Source: Hanleya hanleyi (Eukaryota; Mollusca; Polyplacophora; Lepidopleurida; Hanleyidae). From it: a stretch of DNA of 64,000 nt. Every line of letters starts with the position of its first letter. Within the stretch, counting starts at the first letter, position 1. The stretch lies in contig JAVTVY010025425.1 of NCBI GenBank assembly GCA_036873755.1, positions 37,018 through 101,017 on the forward strand, given 5' to 3'. The position numbers and the translations under genes were made by a program. The notes below the pieces were generated by a model, which was not told where the DNA came from, searched no databases, and saw only the letters and a program-made list of their open reading frames with translations. Shown piece after piece: positions 13,097 to 24,345 of this stretch.

Positions 13097-13644
13097 ATCG
13101 TAAACCCTCAAGTAAAGTTTCCATCAAATGGAAGACCATCGCAAACAGCCTGAGAAAATATTTATTGTGATCTTCTACAATTTTATTACTCAGAGTAAAC
13201 TGCAAATAAAGCATGGTATTCTATGATGGTCTGTTGCAATCATATCTAGGTCCAGTGACGTCACACTGCCTTAATACATATATTTCAAACTTTGTATGCA
13301 CTTTCCAATGATTCATTCAAGCTTAAGGTGTGTATACTTTGAGTTTCAACACATTTAATTTTCTCGATTTTGGTGAAACATGCACATTAGAACAGTGAGT
13401 CTGTGTTAAAATTCAAAGTATACACACCTTAAGCTTGAATGAAGCATTGAAAAGTGCATACAATTTAAAGTTTGAAATATATGTGTTAAGGCAGTGTGAT
13501 GTCACTGGACCACCAAAGAATACCATGCTTCATTTGCAATTTACCCTTGTGTAATAAAATCGTAAAAAATTACAATAAATATTTTCTGACACTGTTCGCA
13601 ATGGTCTTTCATTTGATGGAAACTTTACTTTGAGTGTTTACGAT
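13097..13644. mobile_element. Foldback (long inverted repeat) element, 548 bp
   Basis: The left arm (13097 to about 13350) and right arm (about 13410 to 13644) are reverse complements over roughly 240 bp, with about 60 bp between them. The outer ends are ATCGTAAAC and GTTTACGAT. The inner ends are CAAGCTTAAGGTGTGTATAC and its complement. The left arm has extra bases near 13226-13250. There is no coding frame. A transcript crossing it would form a very long hairpin. This is a MITE-like or foldback element; I find no clear target duplication. Confidence 0.85.
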
Positions 13645-13696
13645 CACTTTGAACAATTAAAGTATTATTTTATTTTTTTTGGAAATAAACACTGCT

Positions 13697-14525
13697 ATGG
13701 CAGTATTCTTAATCATTGATGTCATATGTGTCAGGCCTTGTAATTTATGGGGCTCATCAGCCCAGGTCCCAAGATTTATTAACCCAGTAAACCACAATCA
13801 ATCCAAAAAATCAATGTGTGGGCACAGCTTTTGAATTGAGATCAGCTGTTAGGAATAAATCCACCCTGTTGTCAGCCATAAGCAACCTGGTGCAATTTTT
13901 GTCCTTCTGGTCCTGTATCATGGTACATGTACAGTCCTAACGATTTGGGAGATGGTCTCCGCGAAACTCAGTGTCTCGCCACCTACAGGCAAATGTTGCT
14001 GGACTGCAATACCGACTAACGTCTTGTCGCAAGGATGGCAGTATTCTTAATCATTGATGTCATATGTGTCAGGCCTTGTAATCGGAATGATGCAACTAAG
14101 TGTTAGGAAGTTATCGATTGCGAAAAATTCGAACAGACATGCACGGACGTACACAGACATCAACAGACACAAAGAAGCAACCCAGTGGCGCCACCTTCTG
14201 GCAGATGTTGTCGAAATGCAACACCGAATGGCGTCTTGTCACAAGGAATGCATTTGCCGAATTTCAGAACAATCCGACGAAGAATTAGGGAGTTATCGCT
14301 TCGAACACACATGCACGGATGTACACGGACATCCACAGAAACAAAGAAGGAACAGTGGCGCCACCTTCAGGCAGATGTTGCTGAAATGCAACACCGAATG
14401 GCGTCTTGTCGCAAGGAATGCATATGCCGAATTTCGGAACAATCCAACGAAGCATTAGGAAGTTATCGCTTCGAACATGCATGGACGGACATCCACGGAC
14501 ATCCACGGACACAAAGGAGCAAGAA
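13697..14525 (+). repeat. Tandem repeat, 170-bp period, plus a 48-bp duplication
   Basis: Landmarks repeat at 170-bp spacing: AGTGGCGCCACCTTC at 14184 and 14354, GAATGGCGTCTTGTC at 14228 and 14398, AGTTATCGCTTCGAACA twice. A more diverged unit lies before 14040. A separate stretch (ATGGCAGTATTCTTAATCAT) occurs at 13697 and again at 14035, 338 bp apart. The frames of up to 134 codons running through the array come from the repetition and have no domain. Confidence 0.8.
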
Positions 14526-14630
14526 CCGTTTTAAAGTCCCCGGCCGCGTTGCGGCGGGGGACAATAAAGGGAGCACATGAAGAAGTTGATATATAATTTC
14601 ATACTGGTACGACAAGCAGCTGTCACTCAA

Positions 14631-16230
14631 ATTACAAGCGTCTAGTCCGTCATTCATAATCCAGCCGTCGTCCATTAGAGAATATCCGCGTCCATAATCC
14701 AAAGACCTATTCCATTTCCATATAACAGTATTAGCACCAAATTCAAAAAGACAAAAGTATACATAAACATAGGCTTGTTTCCTACAAGAGAGAAGCGGTC
14801 AACAGTTTTCAATGATGCCGGCAAGACATCATGATGTTCAAAAAATATCAAATCCGTATCGCTGATCAGTATTCTTAATCCATAATATTCGTTATAGAGT
14901 CGTCATTTAAAAAAAGATGTATCTCAGTCACGCTTTGATTGTGACTGTTCATATGAGTACCATGAGGATCTTGAAGTACATGGGCTCATACGCCCTAGCC
15001 CCGGGTTAAGCGGAATTAGACACATGTTACGAAACGTAGCGCCATAGATCTTGCACGCTACGTTCGTATTTTGTTATTAGCATGCGATATGTATCGCCAA
15101 ATTTGAGAAACTTGAGGGAGGCGCTTGCGGAATAGCCCTGTTTTATAAGTTTCTGCAACAATGTTTTGTGACGTTGATTAAAATCATCACATTTAACACA
15201 GGATCTAGCAAATGCTACTAAGCGAGATATGTATACGCCATATGCAGGTCCCACTGGAATATTACTATCCAGAAAGGGATAGTTTACGATGTCGAAATTG
15301 TAATCATCTCTTTTGTCATAAAGTCGACGAGAGAGAATGCCCGGTTCATTTCTATAGAGATAGAGATCTAAATAAGATGTGCCCGTAGGGCTATCTGTAG
15401 TTTCCTTCAAATCCAGTGAAGGTGGATATATATCCTTCACTGCGTCATTTATATAGCGATTATCCACAGCGAGAAGATCGTCTATATAGCGTTTGGTGAA
15501 TGAGAAGGAACGGGCTTTTGAGTGGATCGGTTTTTGAAAGCGCCAGCATATAGTCATATTCATAAGAGAACAGATACAGGTCAGCCAACAGGGGTGCACA
15601 ATTAGTACCCATTGGAACACCTATATGCTGCTGATATACTGTGTTGCCAAATTTCACACAGATATTTTCAATGAGAAACTCAAGCAACTCTATAAACAAA
15701 GAAACATCCCATGAATGATATCTCTTGTATGTAGTCGAGCTAAAGAATGCTTTATGGCTTCCGACATTAATATATCTACGATCAGTTTTCTTGAAGACAG
15801 ATACTATTAATGAACTTATACGGTCAATAAGGTCCTGATGAGGGATTGTAGTATAGAGAGTCGAGAAATCCCATGTGGATACATGTCTGTACGGTATGTG
15901 ACCTTAGCATCAAGTTCTTCCGTAAGACATTTTGAGTTTTTCAATATCCACATACATTCAACGCCAGAGTTCTTGAAAATAGTGGCGCAATACCTTTCCC
16001 AAAATGCTTTTACCTGCTGAAGGGCCCTCGTCAATAGGGTTGAAAGAAGCTTGGTGGTGCAGCTTCTAGAACCAGCTATGAATCTAGCTTTGTATGGTGA
16101 TTTATGCATTTTGGGAGTCCAGTATATTTTTGGTATGTCGCTATGATTGGTTGGAAGACAAATACCTCTTTCCCTGAGAAAACTCCCCAGAGAGAGATTC
16201 TTAGGACTGGGAAATCTGCAGTTGTACATG
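14631..16230 (-). mobile_element. Penelope-like element, 5'-truncated copy
   Basis: A minus-strand element with decayed reverse-transcriptase coding sequence (16229 to 15027) followed by about 395 bp of 3' untranslated sequence ending in the shared terminus GCTTGTAAT (14631). The same 3' end occurs at 2811, 21180, 31777 and 31922, which fixes the terminus. Upstream of 16230 I see no further recognisable coding sequence and no GIY-YIG endonuclease, so the copy is truncated or the endonuclease part has decayed. Assignment to Penelope-like elements rests on reverse-transcriptase motifs and is likely but not certain. Confidence 0.7.
15027..16229 (-). pseudogene. Penelope-like reverse transcriptase, frameshifted
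   Basis: Reading right to left, the fragments are in order. First comes an N-terminal block with IYWTPKMHKSPYKARFIAG. Then follow the palm with IGVPMGTNCAPLLADLY and the catalytic FTKRYIDDLL (YxDD box), and a thumb-like end with PAYGVYISRLVAFARSC and LIKQGYSASASLKFLKFGDTY. These occupy at least three frames (15816-16229; 15460-15699; 15027-15620), so the gene is broken by frameshifts near 15800 and 15600-15500. The YIDD residues are intact. The motif style (K-HK block, GTNCAPLLADL, YIDDLL) is that of the widespread invertebrate family I know as Penelope-like. No functional protein is expected. Confidence 0.75.
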
Positions 16231-16419
16231 TATGATATATTTTAGCTGCGATTTCTAGAGTATGCCTAGCAATGCATTAAAATTTCGGAGATATTTTTCT
16301 CTGCCCAACTCAAACCAAAATCAACTAAAAAATCGAACAGACTATGGGGGTCAAAAATATGGACGAGATGTGAAAGCTTCTTTCAAACCTACCAGACCAG
16401 AGGGTCATCATGGCACCCT

Positions 16420-16505
16420 ACCGAACTTACTGTGAAGTCATGTGGCTCTGTCAGTATGTCGTCAACTCTTCCCACTTCCCTTATATGCGTTGTAATTTGT
16501 AGTTT
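16420..16505 (-). repeat. Diverged copy of the 52-kb terminal-repeat segment
   Basis: CTGTGAAGTCATGTGGCTC...CAGTATGTCG...TCTTCCCACTTCCCTTATATG and GTTGTAATT match the 3' half of the direct repeats at 51945-52092 and 52454-52601, with several substitutions. It lies about 190 bp upstream of the reverse transcriptase of the 14.6-kb Penelope-like copy, in a position where a terminal repeat of that element could sit. Confidence 0.65.
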
Positions 16506-16639
16506 ATTATATTGGGTCATTTTAAGCATGAACAGAGGATCATGGGTAAATTCAAAAATGGGAGTACAAGAAAGATGTCTTCGAGTTTTTGAGAAGAAAA
16601 TACATAAATGAAAAATCGACAAAAAAATGCCTTTTTGGA

Positions 16640-18550
16640 AATGACGTCATTGCGACGTCATCAAAACGGGGGATTTGTTTTAGATTTTCTGGTAGAGCCC
16701 CTTAGCGCAAGGGATGAGAAAAAATTTAGGGGCCGAAATAGCACCCCCAATCCTGGACAGGTCCCAAATCACCCAGGCTAGATAGGGTTCTCTGTTTTCC
16801 AGCTTTGAATGAAAGTGTCTGTACTGACATATATTTTTGTTTTAAATTATCGACGAAGATATTTTACATCAGTTTGTTTCTTCTATGCTCTGTATGGACC
16901 TCCCAATACGTATGATGGGTATGTTGATTTCGCCTTCTTCGCCATTGCGCCATGTTGCATGCGAACACCGGGTCGTTGCTGGGAAAGGCTACTCCTGAGC
17001 CCTTGACTCCGGGGTTATACGAGATATATTCGTCCATCAAATTCCATATTTTCCAAACAGAGTTGAAATACGGTGTCACACGTCAGGCCGGCCACCCAAC
17101 CAAAAGTATACACATTCTCATGATTAAGGAATTAAGACAGCGACTTGTAATCGTCAGTTGCTGAGATATCCATTGGTTATTGATTTCGTGAAGGGCTGTT
17201 GAATCTGCCAGCGATCAAGATCAGATTGGTTTAGTGAACTGAGATGTACTTCATTCTTCTGGTGTCATGAATCGTATGTATTTTTATCACTGTATCGTTT
17301 CTATCCACTATACGTGTGTATAGTTTCATGAAGTATCTGTAATGCGAACCTACAGTCATAACAGTATGCAATATGTCAGTGGGTATAACACTAGGATGGT
17401 AACTATATTGTTAATATAAATATGTCACATCCGTCATACAGTCAGAAGCACTCGTCAACACAGCCTCAAATATGATAATGGTCCGAACCATTTACATTGC
17501 TAACATAGTCTATATATAGTTTGGTGAGAAGGAAGGGCTGAAATAAATTGCAACTTACATGTAAGTGATAGAGGACATGAATTAAATGATGAGATAGAGG
17601 ACAACATAAGCGATCGATGACTATACATATCGGTAAAGTAAATAGAGGGTTAGACAGACGGCTGCATGCTGGAGGGATGACAACATCCGTGAAATAAACG
17701 TTGAGCTAAAATACAGCATAAGTTAACAATGACTATACAAAGAGAGAATGATTGATGATGACTATACACCACCGTGAAGTAAACAGTGGGCTATGCAAAG
17801 CTTCAGTTGTCTACTTGTACATCGTGTAGATTTTCTGCAATCTAGACTAGAAAATTGCGGACATGCTGTACACCCACCCATAATAACATAGTGTCGACCC
17901 CACAACACGGAAAGAATGTTTTCTCTCCTGTTATTGAATCCGTCACTTGCCGGTTCCAAATATAGGAGTCGATTGAATTTCGCCATAGTAATTGTTTCGT
18001 GAAGTTCCGCCAAGTGAAATGAATCACGTGGTAAGCACAGTTGGAAAATGCAACCCACATTGAAATATATAAATTGAAATCCGTCACAAAATGTCATCAT
18101 GCCGAGTTGCATTGTCAGAGAGGATGTAAATCATGAAGCATTGGTTGGGTACCCAATCACTACACAATCATAATCACGTTTGACTCCTGTCTTAAAGCAT
18201 GTGTGAAATCTCACATGGGCTTTTCCATTGCCGTCAACTGAACACAGAGGTTTTTGCACAAACCCCAGTTCGTCTAAGCCACAGAGAGAGTAGTATTTGT
18301 TTGCGAAGGTTTTTCATAGAAATTTTATCACTTGCAATCCCCACATGCATGTATAAGGTCAAGCGGTAATACACACACGCGCCAGATCTGACCTGCGGTA
18401 GGCAGTCGTTGTCCATAAATAATGAATCTCTGATATACATGACAATGGATGTTTGCTAAACATATTCTGTTTGATTGTACCTGAATTTATTTCTTTTTAA
18501 TATAATGTTGATGCAGTTGATACATTCTTATTCGATGCCTTAACATTTAG
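16640..18550. other. No gene recognised
   Basis: A pair of GACGTCA motifs (ATGACGTCATTGCGACGTCATC) lies near 16640-16665. Otherwise this is AT-rich, with short chance frames only. Confidence 0.5.
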
Positions 18551-18559
18551 CAATATTAA

Positions 18560-19138
18560 AGATGTAATCAGCCTCAAATCTGGGCTGAAATCAATGGCTC
18601 TCAAACTCAGCGAAAGTGACCTATGTTACAACAGGTACAAAATGAAACACATTTGACCACAAAAAACTAAACTTGTTTCTTCCATTCACGAGAAAATAGA
18701 AGGAATTTATCTTTAAAAATAAACAGCATGGCATGCCGTTTATTTTTCCACGGCCGTGTCAACAAGCGTATACACGTATGGTGCATTCTACCAACGTATG
18801 CTGTGCAACATTACCGAACCGTAGGCACGAGCCATGCCGTCATCCCATGCTGCAGCTGTGCAGCATTCAAATTCGTGAGCGTCGCCACGTCACTCATACG
18901 TCACGCAGTGACGTCATTTTCCTCTCCGCGTACAACACACACTCAATGGCGAGACAGAAAAGCCGTCGAAGCGGGCAGAGTTACAAATTTCTCTGACAAG
19001 ATATTTCTGCATTAGTTGTATATGACGATCCCACTAACATCAAATATAATACATATGATGCTTTGGTAATCTCCCCTGCTGAAAAAACGCACAGGGGAGA
19101 GTTTACAAAATCCATCCATTTTGAGGCTGATTACATCT
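18560..19138. mobile_element. TTAA-flanked TIR element (MITE-like), 579 bp
   Basis: The ends are inverted copies of AGATGTAATCAGCCTCAAA, each directly preceded by TTAA (18556-18559 and 19139-19142). That is the duplication left by piggyBac-type transposases. The interior has no transposase. It holds a GC-richer stretch with several CRE-like sites (CACGTCACTC, TACGTCACGCAG, GTGACGTCATT, 18886-18920). The 95-codon frame inside has no recognisable domain. The termini do not start with the CCC common in piggyBac elements, so the superfamily is uncertain. Confidence 0.65.
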
Positions 19139-19142
19139 TTAA

Positions 19143-21022
19143 CAATATTGTCAGATCACATATCCTAGTCTGGTGATGTCTTTTTTCTAATCTTAAATTA
19201 AAGTTGAGATGGTTGCTCTCTCCGGTTGAACAGATACGTCATTCAAAGGAACTAGCAAATCAATTCAAGCAAGTCGTTAACAATACATGTTTGTCCGAGC
19301 GCTAACTGTCGATTTTAGTTCGGACATACAAAAAAACAACCACTGACTAGTCGAACTGATACAAATACATTCAATATGAAATATAAGCGTTGAACACGAA
19401 GAAGACTACTAAAAGTGATCAGGTTATGAATGGATAACTGCAACAAATCTTCCGTCAACAGATTTTTCGAGACAGAGTACAAAATCATGATAGCCGGTGA
19501 ACCGTGAGTGTTTGGAACTCTCAACGAGCCGGTTATTTTAGTGAGTCGATTCCAACATAGGTATCACAGTCGATGTCCCTTTCCGCGTTTTAAAATCCAT
19601 ATCCATAAGAGAGTTTGTATGTGTCCACGTCTGTAAAAATACGGCTATCCGTTAACAAACATCACAACGGAGAAATAATAGGTTTCAAATAAGAAGCAAT
19701 AGCGAGGTGTGCTTCTCGTCCTCTCGCTGGTTTCTACTTCAATTTCCATGAATGTCATGGTGACGAAGTGTAAACATCGTTTCGAAAACAGATGTATGCT
19801 AACACGCATTCAACTCTTCTATCTCGGAAAGGCGAATTCCCAGTAGGATTTACAAATATGATCACAGAGGTTGCATCACATCATGTCCACCCTCGAACAG
19901 TTTAGTGGTATAGGGCTCTTTTCAACGGGTTGAAAGGTTCGGTTGTTTTATCTTGAGTAATACTGAAAGAAAGGAAGTAAATGCCATAAGGACATAAGCA
20001 GGCACAGATGATGTGGATGTGCTTAGATTTCTATTACCAACACATGGTACGATTTGTATTTTGGGAGGGGGCGTTGTCTGAAGAAACTACAACAATCTGT
20101 TTATTTTAATATTTTACAGATACGTACGTGGGATTGCTCGACTCTCTGTACTACAGTTGCACAACAAGATCGCTGTGACCGCCTCAGTTCATTAGCTCAG
20201 AACTGATCACAGAGGAAATGTATGCAAACTAACGCATTCACTGTTTGAACAACCGGAACAGACAGTACCGTCGTCCATTGTAATCTGGCAGCGATGTGAA
20301 AAACGAGCGCACAGCGTACAGTCGTCTAGTTTACAATACTATTGTCCTTTGGCCATCGTGTTAGGGTGGATGGAACCCACATTGTACAGCAGACGCGTTA
20401 ACGTGCATGCATTATTTACCTGGTTCAATAAAGCTGTACATTGTAAATAATACAATATAGATATATATCAGACCTGGCTATATGGGAGCTGTCTTTTTCA
20501 GAGGATTAAATTGTAATAACAAAGTCGTCAGCGTCCTGTCCACTGATCGATTGTAGCAATTAATATTAAGATTGTGCTATGATGAATATACAGCCATCTT
20601 TTTTAAATATTACAATGAGCTGAACGCATTCTGGTCAGTATCAATAACATCTATCTCCATATCAGCAAGACTTGCACGTTCTCGAGGAAATTGCCCACAG
20701 TAATAGCATAATCACTGCTGGAACTCGCTGCCGTTTATGGTTTGCCATGGTGGACAAACATATCTAGTATCTATGCGTATAATTGTACATATGCATATTA
20801 TTTCCAATATATGTCCATATAGATTCATAACCAATCGCAGAGCAGTTTTTTATATGCATAGTGAATTAGTTGTTATGCAGATGAAATTTCGAACAGGGAA
20901 GCTACTTATATCGGCTAAAATTTCCTGCTATTCTATTGATTGATTTATATCCTATATAAAGGAATACTGTTCCACAGAAATGTAAATTAACATGGAGATA
21001 AAATCGAAGTTAGTGCGTAGTG
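19143..21022. other. No gene recognised
   Basis: AT-rich, with no supported coding sequence, RNA gene or repeat array. Confidence 0.5.
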
Positions 21023-21180
21023 CAGGAAACAAGCCTATGTTTATGTATACTATGATTGTCTTTTTGAATTTGGTGCTAATAATGTTATATGGAATATGGA
21101 ATAGGTCTTTGGATTATGGACGCGGATATTCTTTAATGGACGACGGTTGAATTATGAATGACGGACCAGATGCTTGTAAT
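21023..21180 (+). mobile_element. Penelope-like element, solo 3' end
   Basis: CAGGAAACAAGCCTATGTTT through to GATGCTTGTAAT matches the last 158 bp of the plus-strand copy at 30513-31777 with very few differences. Everything upstream is missing. The end at 21180 coincides with the shared family terminus. Confidence 0.8.
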
Positions 21181-22225
21181 TTGAATATAGGGATGAAATC
21201 TGAACTACTATGGTTATAAGATGAGTTAATCTGCATAAATAAAACTGCTCTGTGATTGGCTGTGAATATATAAGGACATATTTGGGAATTACTATCAATA
21301 TATATTCGAATACTTCATAGAGATTTGTGTTCGCCTACGACCAACCATATAGCCGGAGACCTAAAATCAGACCGTGTACGTGTTTTTCTATGACCCACAG
21401 TTGAGTCCGCACAGTAACTCAAACTTTCTACGTTCGTCGGCGAGCCTGTCGTATTTTGTAGATTACCATGAAATAAATTAACGGCTATGTACAACGACCT
21501 TTTAAGTTATTCAAACAGTTAATATTGATATGTGACCCCAATGCCATCACTAGACTCTTTATTTATACATTTGGGTGGATATGAGACTTTCACTTTTGAC
21601 ATTTCTCAGTGGAGCTGTTAAGCGTTAATATATAAACGGATATTTGAGAGGTGTAATGTTACCTCAATCAACAATTGTTCATTCATAACCGTGTCAGAAT
21701 TTCATAGGCCGTGGAATTCGTGGTTCAATCCAAACTTACTGACATCATCTACGTAACATTTCGATACTTTGACGATTTAGTAAACCGCATTTTCTTAACT
21801 TTGAGCTCAAGAAAGATCACTATATAGCCGAAGGTAGGTTTAGATTTTTGGCCGATTGAACGTGGATACAGAATATATGGTGCTTCTATTCACTATGACA
21901 ATCATGGTCAAATGTGGGCAACATCTCGTATTTCTTTGAAATATATATACGATCGGATTATTTCGTATACTTTTCAAGGAAATATTCACTAGAAGATATT
22001 CACACGTTCCATCTATATAGTATACATACGATCTCAGCTTGAAGATGAAGCCCAATGAAGTAATAAGGAAATATTCATTGGCTTTATATTAATACTTCAA
22101 GAAAATTAGCTCTGAGATATGCTCGGCAGAATTGGAAAAATATCCGGTTTTCAGGAGTGAATGGTTTATTTGTTCCCAACATCAATTTGCGACTAGTGAT
22201 GCTACACAGATTATAAACGCTCAAA
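21181..22225. other. No gene recognised
   Basis: AT-rich, with only short frames without motifs. Confidence 0.5.
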
Positions 22226-22229
22226 ATGT

Positions 22230-22410
22230 CATTTTGTCCTACGAAGTAGGCTACCATTTGCAAATTGTCCGGTAAAGAATGAGTGAGTGAGTCAGTCCAT
22301 CCGAATCCTTTTGTCGGCAAAATAAGGAGAACCGTTGACATTAGAACCTTGATTTTTGGCATGAACGTGCATTGTTACCAGCAAGTTCTGAGCTGACCGA
22401 ATTCTGATGT
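22230..22410 (-). repeat. Dispersed repeat, copy 2 (inverted)
   Basis: Reverse complement of the block at 2390-2580: CTACGAAGTAGGCTACCATT, the GAGTGAGTGAGTCAGTCCAT tract and CAGCAAGTTCTGAGCTGACC follow in mirror order. It is non-coding. Confidence 0.7.
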
Positions 22411-22519
22411 AAATTTGATTTATAATTATTTTTTTATTATTTATTGATGGCTCAGCGAGTGCACTGTCATGCTCATCGAGAACCCTTGGCTGTATGTTTC
22501 ACTGTGACTTTTGAAGGTT

Positions 22520-22624
22520 CCCTGATACGGCACATCACGTTGGACACACCGGTTCTCGTAAAATCACCGAAGTTAAGCGAATTTGAGCCCGGTCAAGACT
22601 TTGATGCGTGACCTTGTGCTGCAC
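22520..22624 (+). pseudogene. 5S rRNA-derived sequence (5S pseudogene or SINE3-type head)
   Basis: ATCACGTTGGACACACCGG, TTCTCGTAAAATCACCGAAG, GTTAAGCGAA and GAGCCCGGTCAAGACTTTGA follow one another in the order of a metazoan 5S rRNA. Next comes TGCGTGACC, the position of the internal C-box. Several substitutions break it relative to the highly conserved 5S consensus, and the 3' end (after GTGACC) no longer pairs with the 5' end. It is therefore a retrotransposed pseudogene or the promoter head of a 5S-derived SINE. No tandem 5S array is present. The 150 bp downstream has no tail I recognise. Confidence 0.8.
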
Positions 22625-22649
22625 TGAGGGCGATAATAGTTGCTACCCT

Positions 22650-23551
22650 AATGATTCACCAGCGGTGACATCTGGGAAGGTTAATAGTACCCACTATCAA
22701 TTTGACACTGCTATATAAATTCTCACACGGTAGCACATAGAGCCCCCAAGTCATCTCTCGAGTGCACACTTAAATCATATCAAACCCTACTTCGTAGGTC
22801 CTGTGACGTTAGTCACACTGACATGTGGTTTTTGGTAGATGCAATTGCTAGGACATTGTCAGTCGTGTCTTCGTAGTCCTATATATAGGTAAAGAAAGGT
22901 CTGGATTCAAGCTACATACGCACGCATTTGTTTTATTTGCCTTGAACTGCGTAGAAGGCCATCTACTTGTACCTCCCCAGACACACATAACTGTCAACGT
23001 CTCGAATGATGTACTGTTCAACCAAACCCGGTTCTTAACGGACTTAGGGACCATGCAAAATTTATCAGTATCGTTGGCTACTTTCACTGCTGTTTTTTCT
23101 CCTATTATTTGATACAGTGATTATTGACTGAAAACTGTTTCGGGTACGTCGAGCAGAAATATGGATGGTGGCTAATTCGACATCAAATCATTTACACACT
23201 GTACCCTGAATACTGTCAGATGAAACGAAAACCTACTATCTCTTCATTGTTCAATTGACAAGAATCCAGTCAGAAAGCTACAACCATCAAACCATCGTAT
23301 TACTAATCTTTTACTCTGTATCTAGTAGTAAGATCACTAAAAACGTGATATCTTTGAACATTTGTTTGCAAACTAAAGCATGCATTTGTGCAATTCCATC
23401 ATGCGATTTCTTGTTCATATTCGGTGAAAACTTAGGGCTAGTTGTACAATCTCAAGAGGTACCGGTATTCGTATAGTAGTTTATATTTTCCTTGATATCT
23501 GATAGTCGAACCTAAAGAATTCTCGCGGAATCGATACCCTATCAACGATGG
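22650..23551. other. No gene recognised
   Basis: No supported coding sequence. A CTACTTCGTAGG palindrome at about 22787 resembles the motif in the dispersed repeat at 22240. Confidence 0.45.
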
Positions 23552-23790
23552 TAACAAATATTTAGCGAACTCTTGGGCGAAATATCGATTTTATGCGAAG
23601 TCATCCCGCCTTAAAAGAGGCAATAATGTTAGATTTAGCTAATTCATCGCTAGGAACTGACAGCTCTGCCGAATGGTAAATATACCCAGCCGCGTGAAAT
23701 GGAGTTAATTACGATAGGTTCCCTGTATCTCTTATCTGGATAACGTTTAATATTTTATTACTAAACCGAAGGCTCAAATAACGGTTGACA
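23552..23790 (+). repeat. Dispersed repeat pair with 3706-3950
   Basis: Second copy of the block described at 3706, in the same orientation, with multiple substitutions. Shared landmarks include TCTGCCGAATGGTAAATA and CTGTATCTCTTATCTGGA. Confidence 0.7.
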
Positions 23791-24292
23791 TTAATGATTA
23801 GTTCAAAATGTTTTACATCCATAATTGGATTTTACTATTAGTAAGGAAATGTCGATTGATTAAAATAATTACAAAATAACCAGCGTCTTGGCAAAGCTAA
23901 TTGATATAAATTTTCATGGAAAGGATATTTACCGACCACTTGTTCGACCACTACCACAAGAGGCTGATACTTCTTAAAGACATTGCTACTTATATCGAAG
24001 TCAATCCAAACCATCCAAACTCTCAACCTTAACCGAAGATAATATATGTAATAGTTTTCAAATTAGCCTGGGAATTGCCTGCAAATACCACATAACTTTG
24101 TATCTGCTAAATACAATTTCCGGCTGCAGATTACATACAAACGTGTAAATTATATATAACTGACTGAAATACATGGACAGCCAGCTCTGATTAGCGGAAT
24201 CTTTACGACCCGTGAGGAAAGCCAGAGTGCAGATCTTTGCCAACTTAAATACATTTATGATCCATAGTCAATATACGCCATTTGGGGAACTC

Positions 24293-24294
<2 letters not shown>

Positions 24295-24342
<48 letters not shown>
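24295..24342. repeat. (GA)n microsatellite
   Basis: About 24 uninterrupted GA units immediately abut the 3' end of the LINE at 24343. The tract may be the element's own simple-repeat tail seen on the opposite strand (CT)n. Confidence 0.95.

Positions 24343-24345
<3 letters not shown>

Noticed and set aside
14054..14580. Overlapping 62-134 codon frames
   Set aside because: They run through the 170-bp tandem array, occur in several frames and have no domain.
15825..15865. CTGATGA ... GAAA hammerhead-like core
   Set aside because: It lies inside RT coding sequence on the opposite strand and no stem II forms before GAAA.
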